DNA from: Cyclobacterium roseum
Lineage (GTDB): Bacteria > Bacteroidota > Bacteroidia > Cytophagales > Cyclobacteriaceae
DNA: 64,000 bases
NCBI RefSeq assembly: GCF_010119225.1
Contig: NZ_WNKF01000001.1
Span: 620,001-684,000, forward strand
Reading direction: 5' to 3'
In this document: positions 1 through 8,413 of the stretch, one piece after another
How positions within the stretch are numbered: the first letter of the stretch is position 1
Layout of the letters: each line of letters opens with the position of its first letter
Notes under the pieces: model-generated
Databases searched by the model: none
Told to the model about the DNA's origin: nothing
What the model saw: the letters and a program-made list of their open reading frames with translations, nothing else
Translations under genes and position numbers: made by a program

Positions 1-1459
1 CGGAAGCGGTCTGGTCGGTTAACTTCCAAATTCTGCCATACCCCTTATTTACCCAACCATCAATCCAATCCGAAAAGTACAAGGAACCATCCGGACCAAA
101 ATCCATTCCGGTGGCCAAAATCCCTCCTACCAACTGCTCCGTTTCACCCATTTCAAATCCTGCCCCCTTAGGTTTCAGGTCGAATGCATGAATACCAGAC
201 CTGGCGGGATTTCCAGCAAATTCTGCTACGAAAAACTTATTTTTCCACTGTTGCCCTAATGCTGTGCCCGGATTATAAACCATTCCGGTTGGACCATTGA
301 TGTAATTGGCGATGGTAGGAATAAAATAAGCAGCCTGCTCTTCGGATCGAGGTAAATGCATGTCCTCATCCATCCATACCTTGTAAGAATTGTTCTTGGG
401 ATCCCGATATTTTCCGAATTGCCAGTTGATCCGCCATCCCGTATCCGAGCCCTCTACCAGATAAACGATTCGTTCCCGCTCTCCCCGGTGATCCCCATCA
501 TTGTCTACACTGATCAGGTTTCCGTATTCGTCAAAGTCAAACTCATGGGTGTTTCGTACACCATAAGCAAAAATTTCAAAATCCGTTCCATCCGGATTTG
601 CCCTTGCAATTACCCCGCAATTGGGGTAAACATGCTCATTCCCTTCCTTATCCACCCCATTAAACCCGATATCTCCGATACCCCAGTAAATCTTTCCTTC
701 CGGACCCATTTTTAACCCAGACATATTATGTCCGCCAAAACCTATGTGAACACCAAAACCATGCGCCAAAGATTCCTTCTCGTCCATGAAGCCATCTCCA
801 TTGCTATCACGCAACTTCCACAGATCCGGAGCAACCCCCACGAATAGTTCCCCATCATGGTACAAAACCGCACCCGCTACATCTGAGGTTTCCTCATTAA
901 AATCACTTACTATCAATTGCGACCGATCGGCTCTTCCATCAGCATTCGTGTCCTCCAATAGAAAAACGTTTTCTTTCTCTACTGTCAGGTCTTTCCAATC
1001 GTGTGAGCCATCTTGATTAATATCCGGCAACCATTCGTTTTCGGCACTGTTTTCGGGGGCCAACTCCCTGTGAAGAAAGTCCCTTCTATCCTCTACATGC
1101 TGCATTTTGATCGAAGAGATCTCCCAGTCCTGGTGGCTACGGATATCAAATTCGGAAATTTTTCTTCGATTGGTCTTAGTGTAATATACGCGGCCTAAAT
1201 CATCCATCTGCATGGAAATGGGATCCGCTACCAGTGAATCAACAGCCCAAATATCTAAATTCAAGTCAGCGTGTGTTTCGGGCTTCACCAAATTCAATAC
1301 CGCCTCTGCTTGTTTATTTACTTCCTCCGGAGTCAATTCAATAGGTGCCGGCTTTTGCGTTTTTTCCGAACAGCGAAAAATTAACACCGTAAGTGTAATC
1401 AAAAAAAATACGTTTATAATACGGCTGGGTCTATTTGACAACTGAATTTTCTTTAACAT
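1..1459 (-). CDS. PVC-type lipoprotein dehydrogenase, C-terminal part outside window
   Basis: This open frame runs from an ATG at 1459 down to the window edge, so only the first ~486 residues are seen. The N-terminus has a hydrophobic segment ending in a lipobox-like LIFRC with Cys30, so it should be an exported lipoprotein. The rest matches the neighbouring 1530-4958 protein in order and detail: the segment around SEFDIRSHQDWEI, acidic DxDG-type loops, and the beta-propeller region with glycine-rich repeats. Family knowledge: such PVC-type membrane-bound dehydrogenase domains resemble PQQ-dependent/sorbosone dehydrogenases and often carry HEAT repeats and a cytochrome c tail. Whether this copy has that tail cannot be seen. 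It lies 70 bp downstream of its paralogue, same strand, probably in one transcript. Substrate unknown. Confidence 0.85.
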   Translation of the reverse strand, partial: MLKKIQLSNRPSRIINVFFLITLTVLIFRCSEKTQKPAPIELTPEEVNKQAEAVLNLVKPETHADLNLDIWAVDSLVADPISMQMDDLGRVYYTKTNRRKISEFDIRSHQDWEISSIKMQHVEDRRDFLHRELAPENSAENEWLPDINQDGSHDWKDLTVEKENVFLLEDTNADGRADRSQLIVSDFNEETSDVAGAVLYHDGELFVGVAPDLWKLRDSNGDGFMDEKESLAHGFGVHIGFGGHNMSGLKMGPEGKIYWGIGDIGFNGVDKEGNEHVYPNCGVIARANPDGTDFEIFAYGVRNTHEFDFDEYGNLISVDNDGDHRGERERIVYLVEGSDTGWRINWQFGKYRDPKNNSYKVWMDEDMHLPRSEEQAAYFIPTIANYINGPTGMVYNPGTALGQQWKNKFFVAEFAGNPARSGIHAFDLKPKGAGFEMGETEQLVGGILATGMDFGPDGSLYFSDWIDGWVNKGYGRIWKLTDQTAS

Positions 1460-1529
1460 GTGATAATAACCAATTTTATTCCCTTCTTGTTACTCCGTTC
1501 ATTTATTAAATCCGATCGGGTACCCCCAC

Positions 1530-4500
1530 TTACCATTCATCGGTCAGGGTGACCAAAAAACTGACCAAATCGCGAATTTCACGCTTTGATAGCAATCCTT
1601 TCATATCTGGCATGGAGGACATCGCATCTGTCCGTTCCTCAATTTCACTTTTAGGTACCGATTTTTCAGGATCATTTCCGATTTTAAGGTTGACCACTTC
1701 TTCATCCTCAGAGACCAAAATTCCGGAAACCGTTTCGCCCTCACCTAACTTAAGTGTGACTACCCCGTATCCGGGAGCCACTCGCTTACCCGGGTTGATC
1801 AAGGCCTCCAACAGTTCTTCCCTATTCAGCACCTTCGCTATTCCATTCAAACGGGGACCTGCCATACCGCCATAATCGTTATATGCATGACAACGCATAC
1901 ATTGCGCATTTTGGTGTTGAAAAAAGATTCTTCCTCCCGCACGCTCATCTCCCCCGTACAAGCTGCCTGCGTAAGAGGCCAATAATTCGTCCGTACTCAA
2001 TGAAGACTGAATCGTTGCAAATTTTTCCAATAACCGCTCATTACCAAGTGTTTCCAGCCCTTCTTCCAGTTCTAAAACCAGTCCCGGATGTAGGTTTCCA
2101 TTTTCCCATCTATCAAGTAAATCTTCCATTACAGGTATCGCGTGTGCTTCTTCCACATCAGCCAAGGTGAGCAGGGCCGCTTGTTTTTCTTCAATTTCCT
2201 GATTATCAATCACCTCCTTCAATAAACCCGCCAGCAATTTTCCATCGAATTCCATCTGCCCCATTAAATCCAGCCCCGCTATCCGGACGATTTTTGCCGG
2301 ATCCTGAGTGGCACGCTCCAGCGCGCGATCCATTCCATCCCATTCCAAAACAGCCAATGCCCGCAATGCAGCTTCCCGTACTTCTTCGTTACCGTCATTT
2401 TGAAGGGTTGCAAACAAAAGATCGGCAGCTTCGGTTAAGGCTAATCTGCCAGCTGCCTGAACGGCCGCCAAACGAAGGCTGCCGTATCGGTGAGTTAGCA
2501 TTTCCTGTATCACATCGGATGCCTGAGCCTTCAAATGGGACAAATCCCTACTCATTTCTCCCCGATACCTGCCATCCACCCGATCCAATAGGGATGGAGA
2601 TGCCCAGGTAGCAAGGGCATCTATGGCCTCCTTTCGCATCTCCTCAGGTGCCTCTTCCCTGGTAATATAGTTCAGGAGATTACTTAGGGCCGATTCAGAG
2701 CCGACTCTTAGGTTGGCATTAATAGCCCTTCGAATGAGTGGCTCGGAACTGAGGTCCGTTCGTTGTAAAACATTCCCAAGGGAAGGCAAGGCTTCCTCAA
2801 TGGAAAAATCATCGTTGATGGCGCGGGCTGCTTCCGCTACAATGTATTCCTCTTCATCTTCTAAAAACACCTCAATGGAAGGCGACTGCATTCTCCTGAG
2901 GGCGACTACTGCGGCAATCCGAACTGCTCGGGAGGAGTGATTGTGCAAGTTCTGAACTGCTTCCTGATCTCCAATTCTAGCCAAAGCCAGACTTCCGGCA
3001 TGCCGTAAATAAACATCTTCGTCATTATTTACTTCAAGCATGCTGATGAGTGGTTGTACGGCGGCATGGTGACGAATCCTTCCCAGGGCTTCGGCGGCAA
3101 AGAAACGAGCCCGCGGATAGCTGTCTTTAAGCAAGGGAATCAAGGCATCTCCCGCATCTTCAAAGCGCATATCCCCTATCCAGCGAGCGGCCTGAGCCCT
3201 GATTTCCGAATCACCATCATTAAGATGATTCATCAGGAGTTCGCCCGCGCGTTCCTTATCTCCTGCCCTACCCATCTGGGCAATTCCCCATATGGCATGG
3301 ACTCGTGCCAGTTGATTAGCCTCCTGATCCAGTTGGTTTTCAAATACCTCCCACCCGCTATCTCCCCGGGTGATCAGTTCAAATTGTGCCTTTTGCCGGA
3401 TGCGTTTGTCTGCATGACCCAATAAAGATTCTAATTCCGAGAGGTCCTTGGCTTTGAAATCAGCCCGCATCAGGTTTTCCGTTTCTTTTCTTACCGGATC
3501 ATTTTTCCCCGACACATCGTCTAGTTTCCAAACCCTACCATAATCCTTTGTGCCCCAACCATCAATCCAGTCGGAGAAATACAAAGCACCATCCGGACCG
3601 AAATCCATACCAGTAGCCAATATCCCTCCCATTATTTTTTGGGTCTCTTGCAGGGCAAATCCTGCACCTTCGGGTTCCAGCTTAAAGGCATGAATACCGG
3701 AACGAGCCGGATTACCGACAAATTCCGCTACGAAGAACGTGTTTTTCCACTTGTCTCCCAGAGCGGTACCTGGGTTATATACCATACCAGTAGGGCCGTT
3801 GACGTAATTGGTTATGGGTGGAATGAAATAAGCGGCCTGCTCCTCATGTCTGGGCAAGTACATCCCTTCGTCCATCCAAACCTTATAGGAGTTATTTTTG
3901 GGATCCCGGTATTTTCCAAACTGCCAGTTTATCCTCCAACCGGTATCCGAGCCGTCGACCAGATAGACAAGCCGCTCACTTTCTCCGCGGTGGTCCCCAT
4001 CATTGTCCACGCTGATCAGATTGCCATAATCATCAAAAACAAACTCGTGGGTGTTCCGTACCCCCATGGCAAAAATTTCAAAATCACTGCCATCCGGATT
4101 GGATCGGGCGATGACTCCCCGATTGGGATACTTGTGCTGGTTTCCATCCTGATCCACTCCGTTAAATCCAATATCTCCTATTCCCCAATAAACCCTGCCA
4201 TCAGGACCTATTTCTGCTCCTGACATCCCATGTCCACCAAAACCAATATGCACTCCAAAACCGTGAGCGATGGATTCTTTTTCTTCGACCAGACCCGTTC
4301 GTTCGTCTAGCTGCATGCGCCACATATCCGGTCCTGCTCCTACAAAAAGGTCGTCTCCGTATTTCATGACCGCACCAGCTACATCCGTTACCTCTTCATT
4401 TAATCCCTCAAAAACCAATTGGTATTGGTCGGCCAAGCCGTCTCCGTCTGTGTCCTCTAGCCGGTAAATATGCTCTTTTTCTACGGTCATGTCCCGCCAA

Positions 4501-4958
4501 TCACGGATTCCATCGCCATTGACATCCCTCAGCCACTCGTTCTTATCACTATTCTGCTCCGAAAGTTCCGCTCTGAGAAATGTCCTTTTATCTTCAATCG
4601 ATTGGAGCCCAATGGATCGGATTTCCCAGTCCTGGTGTCCCCGGATATCAAACTCGGAGCTTTTTTGGCGGTTCGTGCGGCTGTAATACAACGCTCCCTC
4701 ATCATCAAAATCAATGGAAATGGGATCAAACACCAAGGAATCCGATGCCCAAAGAGAAATCTCCAGCCCTTCCTCCAATTCGGGTTGGACCAGGTTCTCA
4801 AGTTCAGCCGCCATTTGGGTAGCTGATTCACTGGTAATACGTTTGATTCTTAATTCTTCCTGGGGTGGATTGCAGGAATAAAAAAAAGTTAACCCGAAGA
4901 TGATTGCAAAAGGCAAAACGTTCGAAGTAATAGCAGGTTTTAGGTTTATGGATACCAT
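1530..4958 (-). CDS. PVC-type dehydrogenase lipoprotein with HEAT repeats and C-terminal cytochrome c
   Basis: This 1142-residue protein starts with a signal peptide ending FFYSC, with Cys29 as the likely lipidation site. Residues ~50-490 form a sorbosone/glucose-dehydrogenase-like beta-propeller with calcium-type acidic loops (DTDGDGLAD). Residues ~510-980 are repeated helical pairs of HEAT/PBS-lyase type. A single haem-c domain with CMRCH near residue 1018 follows, with downstream methionines (SSMPDM) as candidate axial ligands. This order is the known architecture of Planctomycete/Verrucomicrobia-type membrane-bound dehydrogenases, also common in Cytophagales. The likely role is extracytoplasmic oxidation of a sugar or alcohol with electrons passed to the haem; the substrate is unknown. 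It is a tandem paralogue of the gene ending at the window start and lies downstream of a secreted AGE-family epimerase. Confidence 0.88.
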   Translation of the reverse strand: MVSINLKPAITSNVLPFAIIFGLTFFYSCNPPQEELRIKRITSESATQMAAELENLVQPELEEGLEISLWASDSLVFDPISIDFDDEGALYYSRTNRQKSSEFDIRGHQDWEIRSIGLQSIEDKRTFLRAELSEQNSDKNEWLRDVNGDGIRDWRDMTVEKEHIYRLEDTDGDGLADQYQLVFEGLNEEVTDVAGAVMKYGDDLFVGAGPDMWRMQLDERTGLVEEKESIAHGFGVHIGFGGHGMSGAEIGPDGRVYWGIGDIGFNGVDQDGNQHKYPNRGVIARSNPDGSDFEIFAMGVRNTHEFVFDDYGNLISVDNDGDHRGESERLVYLVDGSDTGWRINWQFGKYRDPKNNSYKVWMDEGMYLPRHEEQAAYFIPPITNYVNGPTGMVYNPGTALGDKWKNTFFVAEFVGNPARSGIHAFKLEPEGAGFALQETQKIMGGILATGMDFGPDGALYFSDWIDGWGTKDYGRVWKLDDVSGKNDPVRKETENLMRADFKAKDLSELESLLGHADKRIRQKAQFELITRGDSGWEVFENQLDQEANQLARVHAIWGIAQMGRAGDKERAGELLMNHLNDGDSEIRAQAARWIGDMRFEDAGDALIPLLKDSYPRARFFAAEALGRIRHHAAVQPLISMLEVNNDEDVYLRHAGSLALARIGDQEAVQNLHNHSSRAVRIAAVVALRRMQSPSIEVFLEDEEEYIVAEAARAINDDFSIEEALPSLGNVLQRTDLSSEPLIRRAINANLRVGSESALSNLLNYITREEAPEEMRKEAIDALATWASPSLLDRVDGRYRGEMSRDLSHLKAQASDVIQEMLTHRYGSLRLAAVQAAGRLALTEAADLLFATLQNDGNEEVREAALRALAVLEWDGMDRALERATQDPAKIVRIAGLDLMGQMEFDGKLLAGLLKEVIDNQEIEEKQAALLTLADVEEAHAIPVMEDLLDRWENGNLHPGLVLELEEGLETLGNERLLEKFATIQSSLSTDELLASYAGSLYGGDERAGGRIFFQHQNAQCMRCHAYNDYGGMAGPRLNGIAKVLNREELLEALINPGKRVAPGYGVVTLKLGEGETVSGILVSEDEEVVNLKIGNDPEKSVPKSEIEERTDAMSSMPDMKGLLSKREIRDLVSFLVTLTDEW

Positions 4959-5094
4959 CTAAATTAGTGTGTAATTTGCTTTTCTTCCATTACCTGGGAA
5001 GCCAAATTTTGGATTAAAATTTGCCCGTCAATATAGGAAAAAGTTAAAGAGTGAAAAACTAATATTTTATAAACGTAGCTTTCACATCTTTTTT

Positions 5095-6474
5095 TTAGTT
5101 ATCGCTCTTTTTAATGGTAAGGCTCAAATGCGATGGATCCCGTAATTTCAATTCGCAATTATTCAGCGATCGGAAATTATGATAGGCTGTTTTCCAGATA
5201 TGACCCTTTTTTCCCGATTTCAGATCGGGCTGTTTGTCCAGTCCGCCCGAATACCATTCTCCATATTCGTGATCTATCAGGTATTTCTGTATGTAATCCC
5301 ATTGTTTCCTGAATTTTTCAAAATAATGATGCGGATCATCCGGATACAAATCCGCCATGATGAGTAAGGTATTCAGTCCTTCAGCCTGCGCCCACCAGTT
5401 TTTCGTATCCTTAACCGTTTCGGGAGTTTCCCGTCCGGGGAAATAATATCCCCCATCAAAAAAGCCACCCCTGGCCTCGTCCCAACCAAAGGTCAGGGCA
5501 TGGTCTACCATTTTCTTTCCGATTTCCCAGGTTTTATAATCATTTTCCAAACCCAAAACATGAGAAGCCTCCATCATCAGGTAGGCTGTCTCCACATCGT
5601 GGCCATAGGAAACGTGGTCGATGGCATGGTGCTTTTCGATGGCCTCCCTACCTTGATCCCGGAAACTTACCGGAGTCCAATCTGCTTCCAGAAAAAGCTG
5701 CAAGTAGCCTTGCTCCTGGACAATGGTATCCCTAATCAACTTTAAAAGTGCTTCGGTACGTTTTTTCACCAGTGGATCATCCCAAACCTGATACAATTCG
5801 GTAAATGCCTCCAATAAATGAATGGAACTATTTTGGTCTTTATACCCAATGGTGGAGGTAGAAGGGGTTTCTGCTGAGCGCACAAGGGGCGCACCATCTC
5901 GGGAAAGGTTTTGAAAATACCCCCCATGCACCGGATCATAACTGTGGTCTTCCAACCAATAAAAGGCTTTCTTTGCCAGACTCAAAGCTTCCGGATCTCC
6001 AGTCCCCTTGTAATGGGCTGCCAACCCATAGATACCAAAAGCGTTGCCATAGGCTGTCTTCTCACCGGCACTGCCTTCGGGCAAAGCCCCTTCCCGTGTC
6101 AACAGGGTGTGGAACCCTCCGTATTCAGCATCCCAAAATTTGTCCCGAAGAAATTCAAAGCCCATTTTTGCTCCTGCCTCGTAATGCCTCACTTCAGGAA
6201 ACCTATCCCTGATTTTTGATAAGGTCCAGAGATGCCTTGCCTGGGAGACGATCATTTTATGCTGATTTTCAGAGAGCGAAAAATCATATTCAAAACTACT
6301 CAAATAGCCTCCAAACTCGGTGTCATAGGCCTTGGGATACCAATGATTAATCATTTCCTGCTTTATGGAATAGGCCATCTCGTCAGCGATCGTCTGACGA
6401 ACAGCCTCTTGAGCGGAAGCACTGAAAGGAGAGAGCAAAAGGAGTGCTACCAGGATTGGAGCTAGTTGGATCAT
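5095..6474 (-). CDS. Secreted AGE-family (N-acylglucosamine 2-epimerase-like) epimerase/isomerase
   Basis: A 459-residue protein with a clear cleavable signal peptide (hydrophobic run then ASAQEA). The mature part shows the repeated helices and aromatic/acidic motifs of the AGE (alpha/alpha)6 barrel: an early NHWYPKAYD-type segment, DxxxGGF/Y repeats (EYGGFHTL, HGGYFQNL, RGGFFDGGYY), YGHDVET, and a late WWAQAEGLN segment. These resemble cellobiose/mannobiose 2-epimerases, which convert the reducing-end glucose of a disaccharide. Cellobiose epimerases are usually cytosolic, so the export signal is notable, although secreted members exist in Bacteroidota. It sits between a small membrane-protein gene (57 bp upstream) and the dehydrogenase pair (136 bp downstream). 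Exact substrate is not predictable. Confidence 0.85.
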   Translation of the reverse strand: MIQLAPILVALLLLSPFSASAQEAVRQTIADEMAYSIKQEMINHWYPKAYDTEFGGYLSSFEYDFSLSENQHKMIVSQARHLWTLSKIRDRFPEVRHYEAGAKMGFEFLRDKFWDAEYGGFHTLLTREGALPEGSAGEKTAYGNAFGIYGLAAHYKGTGDPEALSLAKKAFYWLEDHSYDPVHGGYFQNLSRDGAPLVRSAETPSTSTIGYKDQNSSIHLLEAFTELYQVWDDPLVKKRTEALLKLIRDTIVQEQGYLQLFLEADWTPVSFRDQGREAIEKHHAIDHVSYGHDVETAYLMMEASHVLGLENDYKTWEIGKKMVDHALTFGWDEARGGFFDGGYYFPGRETPETVKDTKNWWAQAEGLNTLLIMADLYPDDPHHYFEKFRKQWDYIQKYLIDHEYGEWYSGGLDKQPDLKSGKKGHIWKTAYHNFRSLNNCELKLRDPSHLSLTIKKSDN

Positions 6475-6531
6475 TATTTGGGGTTATAGGTTACGGGTCT
6501 TTTCGCAGCACGGCGGCCGGTTTCTAACGGC

Positions 6532-6705
6532 TCATTTGTTTCGACGCCGTTTCCAGAGCCGGTACAATACAATAACGAAAATGGGCAATAAAATTACAGG
6601 CCAATAATCAAAAAAGGGCAGGCTTTCTTCACTGGCATTACTCTGGGAAAATACCAGCGAAGGAACTGTAAGTAGAATTGGCAAAAATAAACGTGTCATT
6701 CGCAT
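6532..6705 (-). CDS. 57-residue membrane protein with signal peptide and basic tail
   Basis: A short open frame, 57 codons plus TGA. Two in-frame ATGs lie at 6705 and 6699. The translation begins with a hydrophobic leader ending in VFSQ (signal-peptide-like), then a short polar stretch rich in Ser/Glu (SNASEES). A second hydrophobic helix (YWPVILLPIFVIVLY) follows, and the tail is strongly basic (RLWKRRRNK). If the leader is cleaved, about 37 residues remain, anchored with the basic end in the cytoplasm. It is 57 bp upstream of the secreted epimerase on the same strand, so probably the first gene of that unit. No family recognised. It resembles the shape of small surface-sorting tails, but no PEP or LPXTG motif is seen. 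Reality is supported by the coherent signal/TM/basic layout and by lying in an otherwise empty gap. Confidence 0.6.
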   Translation of the reverse strand: MRMTRLFLPILLTVPSLVFSQSNASEESLPFFDYWPVILLPIFVIVLYRLWKRRRNK

Positions 6706-6976
6706 AGCTCTATATTATGTTTGTTGTGTCAATGTAATCAATCCCATGTTCTAACTACAATCAGAAAACTATTTAACTATATTTTCGATTATGTTTTGAA
6801 ATTTAAATAAAAAAATGGTTTTGCACTTTATTTTAGTAAACTTTTAAAAGACTTTACTGTAAAATCTCTAAAAAAGTGCTTTTTTTGCACTGCCAACGTT
6901 AAATGGCCAGCCTAACCACAACCACTTGCAACCGCTGGAATTGGAATTGTTTTGAAGTAATCAATTAACCACCAAT

Positions 6977-8089
6977 ATGATTTTAGGAATTTTAAAAGAA
7001 CCGTCACCGGAAACCAGAATTTCCCTGCATCCGGAGGCAGTGAAGGTACTCACGGGATCGGGCAATCAGGTCCTGATTGAAAAAGGAGCAGGAGCATCTT
7101 CCTTTCTTTCGGATGAGGTTTTCAAGGACGCAGGTGCCAACGTAAAATCCAGAGCAGAAGTGCTGGATGCCGCTGAAATGATTTTCCAAATCAACCCGCT
7201 TGAACCGGAAGATCAAAAAAAATTATCCAAAGGAAAGTACCTTATTGGAGTCTACCAGCCGCTAGTAGCCAGGGACCTGATGAAAACATTGGCAGAAACG
7301 GGAGTAACACTCTTTAGTATGGATTCCATTCCGCGAATTACCCGGGCGCAAAGCATGGATGTATTGTCTTCCATGAGTACCGTTTCGGGCTACAAGGCCG
7401 TTTTGTTGGCTGCTGCCAATTTACCCCGGTTTTTCCCCATGCTGATGACCGCAGCCGGAACCATCGCTCCTGCCAAAGTGCTGGTCATCGGAGCTGGTGT
7501 GGCCGGTCTTCAGGCCATCGCTACAGCCAAAAGGTTAGGGGCAGTGGTCGAAGCCTTTGATACGCGACCCTCTGTAAAAGAGCAGGTAGAGAGCCTCGGA
7601 GGCAAATTTGTAGAGGTTCCGGGAGCCGTAGAGGACAAAGGAGCCGGTGGATATGCCGTGGAGCAATCCGAAGAATACAAACAGAAGCAGTCCGAAATGC
7701 TGGAAAAATCCATTGTTAAATCAGATGTGGTCATTACCACTGCACTGATCCCCGGCAAAAAAGCTCCTGTTTTAATCACGAAAACCATGTTGGAAAAGAT
7801 GAGAGCTGGTGCCGTAGTGGTAGATCTGGCGGCTGTCAATGGCGGTAATTGTGAAGGAACGGAAAACAACAAAACCGTCACCTTAAGTGGTGTCACCATC
7901 ATAGGAAATTCGGCTTTGCCGTCCACCATGCCAGAAGATGCCAGCAAAATGTACAGCAAAAACGTGCAAAATTTACTGAAGTTGTTGCTGAAAGAAGACC
8001 AAATAAACCTCAACTTTGAAGACGAGATTATCAAAGGAACCTGCATCACACACGATGGTGAAGTTATTTATGAACCTTTATTAAAATAA
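6977..8089 (+). CDS. pntAA: NAD(P) transhydrogenase subunit alpha 1 (NAD(H)-binding domain I)
   Basis: A 370-residue soluble subunit of proton-translocating transhydrogenase, which binds NAD(H) and exchanges hydride with NADP(H) on PntB. The sequence is typical: N-terminal MILGILKEPSPETRISLHP as in alanine dehydrogenase/PNT, the RAQSMDVLSSMSTVSGYKA stretch, and the Rossmann motif GAGVAGLQAIATAKRLGA near residues 172-190. A mobile-loop region with ALIPGKKAPVL and VVDLAAVNGGNCE follows. The protein ends before any membrane helices, so this is the split three-subunit form known from Rhodospirillum. The next gene starts 1 bp after the stop codon, so translation is likely coupled. The enzyme supplies NADPH at the cost of proton motive force. 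Confidence 0.96.
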   Translation: MILGILKEPSPETRISLHPEAVKVLTGSGNQVLIEKGAGASSFLSDEVFKDAGANVKSRAEVLDAAEMIFQINPLEPEDQKKLSKGKYLIGVYQPLVARDLMKTLAETGVTLFSMDSIPRITRAQSMDVLSSMSTVSGYKAVLLAAANLPRFFPMLMTAAGTIAPAKVLVIGAGVAGLQAIATAKRLGAVVEAFDTRPSVKEQVESLGGKFVEVPGAVEDKGAGGYAVEQSEEYKQKQSEMLEKSIVKSDVVITTALIPGKKAPVLITKTMLEKMRAGAVVVDLAAVNGGNCEGTENNKTVTLSGVTIIGNSALPSTMPEDASKMYSKNVQNLLKLLLKEDQINLNFEDEIIKGTCITHDGEVIYEPLLK

Positions 8090-8090
8090 A

Positions 8091-8408
8091 ATGGAAGCGA
8101 TCATAGACTATATTTCTGTTAATCAACAAGAGTTTTACATATTCATTCTAGCCATATTTGTCGGAATAGAGGTGATTTCCAAAGTTCCTACGGTGTTACA
8201 CACCCCTCTGATGTCCGGGTCAAATGCCCTCTCCGGAGTGGTAATCGTGGGATCCATTATCGTCCTGGGAAAAACCGACCCTGCTAACTACCTGGGATTG
8301 GTGCTGGGATTTTTAGCGGTGTTGCTTGCCACGCTGAATGTGGTCGGAGGCTTTGCCGTCACCAATCGCATGTTAGAAATGTTTAAAAAGAAACCCGGTA
8401 AAAAATAA
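8091..8408 (+). CDS. pntAB: NAD(P) transhydrogenase subunit alpha 2 (membrane)
   Basis: A 105-residue membrane protein forming the first part of domain II of transhydrogenase. It has three hydrophobic helices: around residues 14-32 (FYIFILAIFVGIEVI), 45-62 (SGVVIVGSIIVLG) and 68-90 (YLGLVLGFLAVLLATLNVVGGFAV). The sequence TPLMSGSNALSG is the conserved loop of this family, and NVVGGFAVTNRMLEMFKKK closes it. It lies directly between pntAA and pntB (5 bp before the next start), as expected for the split alpha subunit. Together with PntB it forms the proton channel in the cytoplasmic membrane. Confidence 0.95.
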   Translation: MEAIIDYISVNQQEFYIFILAIFVGIEVISKVPTVLHTPLMSGSNALSGVVIVGSIIVLGKTDPANYLGLVLGFLAVLLATLNVVGGFAVTNRMLEMFKKKPGKK

Positions 8409-8413
8409 TAATT

